Source of the DNA: Acidobacteriota bacterium
Lineage (GTDB): Bacteria; Acidobacteriota; Thermoanaerobaculia; Multivoradales; Multivoraceae
DNA length: 64,000 bases
Direction of reading: 5' to 3'
Assembly: GCA_026707325.1 (NCBI GenBank)
Contig: JAPOXA010000187.1
Coordinates: 1-64,000 of the forward strand
The notes beneath the pieces were generated by a model. That model was not told the origin of the DNA and made no database searches. It worked only from the letters and a program-made list of their open reading frames with translations. Shown here one piece after another: positions 60,785-64,000 of the stretch (its first letter is position 1; each line of letters opens with the position of its first letter). Made by a program: the position numbers and the translations under genes.

Positions 60785-62052
60785 CCGATCGCGAGCCGCT
60801 GCGTCTCGACCTGTGGTCGGGCCGGCTGCGACTGGCCGCCGTGCGCGTGCCGGACTCCGGCGTCGTGGCCGCCCGAGCCTGGCTGCGCGGCGGCGCCCGC
60901 GTCGATTCTTCGCCCGGGCTGGCGCTTCTCTGCGGCCGCATGCTGGTCGAGGGCGCCGCCCGCCGAACCTGGCGGGAGATCGCCGAACAGGCCGAAGCGC
61001 GCGGCGTGTCCCTGAACAGCTTCGCGAGCGCGGAGGTCCACGGCCTCTCGGTCGACGCGCTGGCCGACGACGCGGATCTGGCGCTCGAGTGGCTGGCCGA
61101 GCTCGTGCTCGAACCCGGTTTCGATCGGGATCGCTTCGATTTGCTGCGCGACCAGACCCTGGGCGAACTCCGCAGTCTCGCGGATCGCCCCGAAATCGTC
61201 ACCGGCTGGGCCTTCCGGGATCAGCTCTACCACCCGCATCCGCTCGCGTCGCCGAGTCAGGGCTCGAGCGAGTCGCTGGCAGCGCTGACGCCGGAGGACT
61301 GCGTGCGGTTTCACCGTGATGCCCTGGCGCGGGGCGGGGTGGTCGCGGTGGCGGGCGACATCGACGAGGAGGCGGTGCTGGCGGACCTGGAGCGCTTCTT
61401 CGGCGACGCGGTCGGAGGGGCTGTCCGTGCCGTCGAACCGCCGGCGCCTCGCGGCCGGAGCGAGAAACGGATCGAGGTCGCCACCGGCTCCCGGGAGCAG
61501 GCGCACGTGTACGCGGGACACTTCACGGTCGAACGGCGGCATCCCGACTTGCCCGAGCTGCGGGCGCTCGGGATCCTGCTCGGCTCGGACGGTATGGCCG
61601 GCCTGATTCCGAATCGGATCCGCGAACAGGAGGGTCTCGCCTACGCGACCCACGTCGATCTCCTGGCTGGGGCCGGCACGGATCCCGGCGCCCTTTCCGT
61701 CTACCTCGGCACGCACCCCGACCACGTCGCCCGCGCCCTCGAACTCGTACGGGATTCCCTGCGACACGTCCTGGAGCGACCGCCCGAGGCGGCGGTTCTC
61801 GATGAGTGCAAGACGGGCATGTTCGGCCGTGAGCCCTTCGCTGCCGAGACCGCCGGCCAGTGGGCCGGCCTGCTGGTCGACGCGCTGCTGTTCGACCTCC
61901 CCAGCTACCGGCGGAGCTTCCGGCTCGAACGGATCGAGCGGCTCACTCCCCGTGGCGTCTTCGAGGCCGCTCGACGGCACATCCACCCGGATCGGATGCG
62001 GGTGACCGTCGGGCTCCCCGAAGGGAACGGCGGGGAGGGGTCGCCGGGGTGA
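60781..62052 (+). CDS. M16 family peptidase-like protein, non-catalytic partner
   Basis: A 423-residue protein with the paired M16 domains but no HxxEH (GLALLCGRMLVEGA stands there). The C-terminal half keeps the RxxY-like segment (IREQEGLAYATHVDLL), typical of the partner subunit. The GTG start overlaps the catalytic gene's stop (GTGA). It likely supplies substrate-binding residues to the neighbour. Confidence 0.87.
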   Translation: MTDREPLRLDLWSGRLRLAAVRVPDSGVVAARAWLRGGARVDSSPGLALLCGRMLVEGAARRTWREIAEQAEARGVSLNSFASAEVHGLSVDALADDADLALEWLAELVLEPGFDRDRFDLLRDQTLGELRSLADRPEIVTGWAFRDQLYHPHPLASPSQGSSESLAALTPEDCVRFHRDALARGGVVAVAGDIDEEAVLADLERFFGDAVGGAVRAVEPPAPRGRSEKRIEVATGSREQAHVYAGHFTVERRHPDLPELRALGILLGSDGMAGLIPNRIREQEGLAYATHVDLLAGAGTDPGALSVYLGTHPDHVARALELVRDSLRHVLERPPEAAVLDECKTGMFGREPFAAETAGQWAGLLVDALLFDLPSYRRSFRLERIERLTPRGVFEAARRHIHPDRMRVTVGLPEGNGGEGSPG

Positions 62053-62097
62053 GAGCGGAGCCTGCCTGCACGGCGTCACGCGCTCGGTCTCTCCGGG

Positions 62098-62103
62098 TAG
62101 AGT
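62098..62103 (+). promoter_or_regulatory. Possible -10 (TAGAGT) for gcvT-gcvH
   Basis: TAGAGT lies 53 bp upstream of the gcvT TTG. GCGTC occurs about 20 bp further upstream. No glycine riboswitch core was found in this 104-bp gap. Confidence 0.3.
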
Positions 62104-62156
62104 CCGTCGACGGCGAGTTGCCGAGGGGCGATCTACGGGGACGGGACAGGCGAGCT

Positions 62157-63278
62157 TTGGCTGAGGTGCAACGGACGGTCCTGTACAGGCGTCATGTCGA
62201 ATCGGGAGCCCGCTTCGGGCCCTTCGCCGGCTACGAGATGCCGATCCAGTACGAGGGAGTGCTGGCGGAGCACCGCGCGGTGCGTGAGCGCGCCGGGATG
62301 TTCGACGTTTCCCACATGGGAGAGATCCGGGTGCGTGGGCCGCGGGCCCTGCCCTTCCTCCAGCGGCTGACACCGAACGACGTCGGCGCGCTCCATCCGT
62401 TGCGCGCCCAGTACAGTGCGCTCCTGACCGAGCGGGGCACCTTCATCGACGATCTGCTCGTCTACTGTCTCGACCCGGAGGACTACCTGCTCGTGGTCAA
62501 CGCCGCCTCGCGGGCGCGCGACCTGGAACTGCTCGAGACGGCGGCAGCGGCGGAGGGCCATGGCGTCCAGGTCGACGACCAGAGCGACGAGACCGCCCTG
62601 ATCGCCGTCCAGGGGCCGCGGGCGGCGGAGATCGTGGCGGACGTCGTGGGCGGAGAAGCCGCCGAGCTCCGGTACTACTCGTTCCTCCACCAGGACGGGA
62701 CGAACAGGATGATTTCGCGCACGGGCTACACCGGCGAGGACGGCTTCGAGATCTACCTCCCTTCCGAGCGGGCGGAAGACCTGTGGGCCGAGTTCCTGGA
62801 GCGGGGCCGCGATGTCGGCCTGGCGCCGGCCGGTCTGGGCGCGAGAGATACGCTGCGGCTGGAGGCCGGGATGATGCTCTGCGGCCAGGACATCGACGAG
62901 GAGACGACGCCGCTCGAGGCCGGGCTGTCCTGGATCGTCAAGTGGAAGAAGGGCGACTTCACAGGCCGCGACGCCCTGGCCCGCCAGCGGGAGAAGGGTT
63001 GCCGCCACCGGCTGGTCGGCTTCGAGGTGGAGGGCCGCGGCATCGCCCGGCACGGCCACCGGCTGACGGTCCGCGATGCTCCCGGCGGCGCAGGCCCGGT
63101 GACCAGCGGCGCCTTCGCACCCACGCTGGGGCGGGCGATCGGCATCGCCCGGCTGGACTGCGGCGGCGGCGGGTCGCCCGAGCCCGGCAGCGCGGCAACG
63201 GTTACGGTTCGCGGCCGCGAGATCGATTGCCGTATCGTCAAACTACCGTTCTACCGGCGCCCGAAGCGGGGCGTCTGA
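62157..63278 (+). CDS. gcvT: Glycine cleavage system T protein (aminomethyltransferase)
   Basis: A 373-residue folate-dependent enzyme that releases ammonia and makes methylene-THF. GARFGPFAGYEMPIQYEGVLAEH, MFDVSHMGEIRVRG and GTFIDDLLVYCL (with the catalytic Asp) are clear. SRTGYTGEDGFEIYLP and the C-terminal barrel follow. TTG 62157 or GTG 62166 may be used; TTG has an AGGCGAG upstream. gcvH follows 17 bp later; gcvP must be elsewhere. Confidence 0.94.
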   Translation: MAEVQRTVLYRRHVESGARFGPFAGYEMPIQYEGVLAEHRAVRERAGMFDVSHMGEIRVRGPRALPFLQRLTPNDVGALHPLRAQYSALLTERGTFIDDLLVYCLDPEDYLLVVNAASRARDLELLETAAAAEGHGVQVDDQSDETALIAVQGPRAAEIVADVVGGEAAELRYYSFLHQDGTNRMISRTGYTGEDGFEIYLPSERAEDLWAEFLERGRDVGLAPAGLGARDTLRLEAGMMLCGQDIDEETTPLEAGLSWIVKWKKGDFTGRDALARQREKGCRHRLVGFEVEGRGIARHGHRLTVRDAPGGAGPVTSGAFAPTLGRAIGIARLDCGGGGSPEPGSAATVTVRGREIDCRIVKLPFYRRPKRGV

Positions 63279-63295
63279 GGAGGAGCCTTGTTCCG

Positions 63296-63673
63296 ATGAT
63301 TCCCGACGACCGCCTGTACACGGCGCAACACGAATGGCTCAAGGTCGAGGCCGGCGAGGCCGTGCTCGGCATCACGGACTTCGCCCAGCAGGAACTGGGC
63401 GACGTCGTGTTCGTCGACCTGCCGGCGGCGGGGCAGGAGTTCGCGGCCGGATCGGAGATCGGCGCGATCGAATCGGTCAAGGCGGTCGCGGAGATCTACA
63501 CGCCCGTGGCGGGCTCGGTCGAGGCCGTCAACGATGGGCTCGAGGACGCTCCGGAGCTGGTCAACGAGGACCCCTACGGCGAAGGCTGGCTGGTGCGTTT
63601 GCGACTCGGCGAGGAGGGTCCGCGGGACGACCTGATGACCGCCGCCGACTACGAGGCGCAGTTGGCGGGCTGA
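63296..63673 (+). CDS. gcvH: Glycine cleavage system H protein
   Basis: A 125-residue lipoyl carrier. YTAQHEWLKVEAGEAVLGITDFAQQELGDVVFVDLP and IGAIESVKAVAEIYTPVAG, with the lipoylated Lys in ESVKA, are standard. A strong GAGGAGGAG ribosome site precedes ATG 63296. The length is normal. Confidence 0.97.
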   Translation: MIPDDRLYTAQHEWLKVEAGEAVLGITDFAQQELGDVVFVDLPAAGQEFAAGSEIGAIESVKAVAEIYTPVAGSVEAVNDGLEDAPELVNEDPYGEGWLVRLRLGEEGPRDDLMTAADYEAQLAG

Positions 63674-63688
63674 TCGGGACGCGTGGCG

Positions 63689-64000
63689 ATGAAGGGCCTG
63701 GAGACCGTCATCCTGTCGTCGAGCCTGGCGGCGTGGTCGGTCGGCATCCTGGCCCAGATCGGCATTCTGCAGTGGAACCTGACGTTCGAGCTGGAGCTCT
63801 ACCCGCTCTACATCCTGGCCGCGTTCACCGGCTGGTTCTTCGGCAACGTCTACGTTCACCGTTCGGGCCGCGAACGCCGCATCGCGGGCCGGGCTCTGGA
63901 CGAGGTCATTCTCCAGGTGGCCCGCACCCGGCTCCTGTTCGTGCTCTACCTGTTCGGGCCGCCCGGCTGGCTGTACCTGGTTCGTTCCATGGGCCGGAGG
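63689..64000 (+). CDS. Membrane protein, 3' end beyond window
   Basis: ATG 63689 (GTG 63683 also possible) opens at least 104 codons to the window edge. Two hydrophobic helices (ILSSSLAAWSVGILAQIGIL and LYPLYILAAFTGWFFGNVYV) and a third starting near RTRLLFVLYLFGPPGWLYLV surround a basic loop (HRSGRERRIAGR). It follows gcvH by 15 bp. No family recognised from this part. Confidence 0.75.
   Translation, partial: MKGLETVILSSSLAAWSVGILAQIGILQWNLTFELELYPLYILAAFTGWFFGNVYVHRSGRERRIAGRALDEVILQVARTRLLFVLYLFGPPGWLYLVRSMGRR

Noticed and set aside
62053..62156. Glycine riboswitch upstream of gcvT
   Set aside because: The gap is only 104 bp and neither aptamer core could be matched.

Overview
This window looks like a chromosomal segment of a high-GC, Gram-negative bacterium. 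LPS genes (lpxC, lpxK, kdtA), a secretin and several Sec-exported proteins imply an outer membrane. A VWFA-related protein with a Ser/Pro-rich N-terminus, a TPR/FG-GAP/ASPIC-UnbV protein, a secreted metzincin with Calx-beta repeats and a type II secretion-like operon containing PilM/N/O-like parts are a combination I associate with Acidobacteriota. That placement is inference; no rRNA is present to confirm it. Genes are tightly packed, often with GTGA or ATGA stop/start overlaps, so most of the sequence is housekeeping with small accessory pockets.

Layout. 1-4700: 3' part of a secreted M12B-like metalloprotease with cadherin, Calx-beta, poly-Gly/poly-Pro and PKD modules. 4712-6351: CaiB-type CoA transferase/racemase and a MaoC hydratase, convergent with citrate synthase (6348-7613). 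Then queE and aconitase on the minus strand, AlgH/YqgE on plus and dUTPase on minus. 12644-24540 (minus): a twelve-gene operon headed by an ECF sigma factor and a zinc-type anti-sigma factor, followed by a secretin-N protein, GspF, GspE, PilM-, PilN-, PilO- and GspC/PilP-like proteins, a secretin with a cohesin-like tail and three pseudopilins. 24721-26987: kdtA-lpxK. 27090-27597: hicBA. 27649-29058: SNF-family Na+ symporter. 29060-31400: a visibly less GC-rich pocket with a Cys-rich ORF and a VWFA protein. 31404-34946: large TPR/FG-GAP/ASPIC protein. 35120-37801: polA. 37882-46274 (minus): LLM oxidoreductase, ald, selB, ntrX-like, ntrY-like, DUF4390. Then lpxC (minus), and smpB-uvrA-activator (plus).

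52454-55620 is the most interesting regulatory stretch. It holds a sigma-54 activator-like gene with an altered GAFTGA loop, then a 375-bp non-coding region with inverted and direct repeats and a near-consensus sigma-54 promoter, two translationally linked tiny ORFs (26 and 62 codons), and a complete partner-switching set (RsbW-like kinase, STAS antagonist, GAF-PP2C phosphatase). After this come a PmbA/TldE-like protein, an exported PCMT, tRNA-Ala(CGC), two small membrane proteins, a metallophosphoesterase whose motif-bearing N-terminus has no ordinary start codon, an M16 peptidase pair, and gcvT-gcvH.

Two dispersed repeat families stand out. One has a GGGTGC box followed by a 7-bp stem with a 4-nt loop whose stem bases covary between copies. 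It occurs in intergenic regions (near 11349, 12060, 37817) and as an inverted pair inside the catalytic M16 gene (60097-60238), where it is translated in frame. The other, about 110 bp, lies directly at the 5' ends of queE (8404-8516) and polA (35001-35107).
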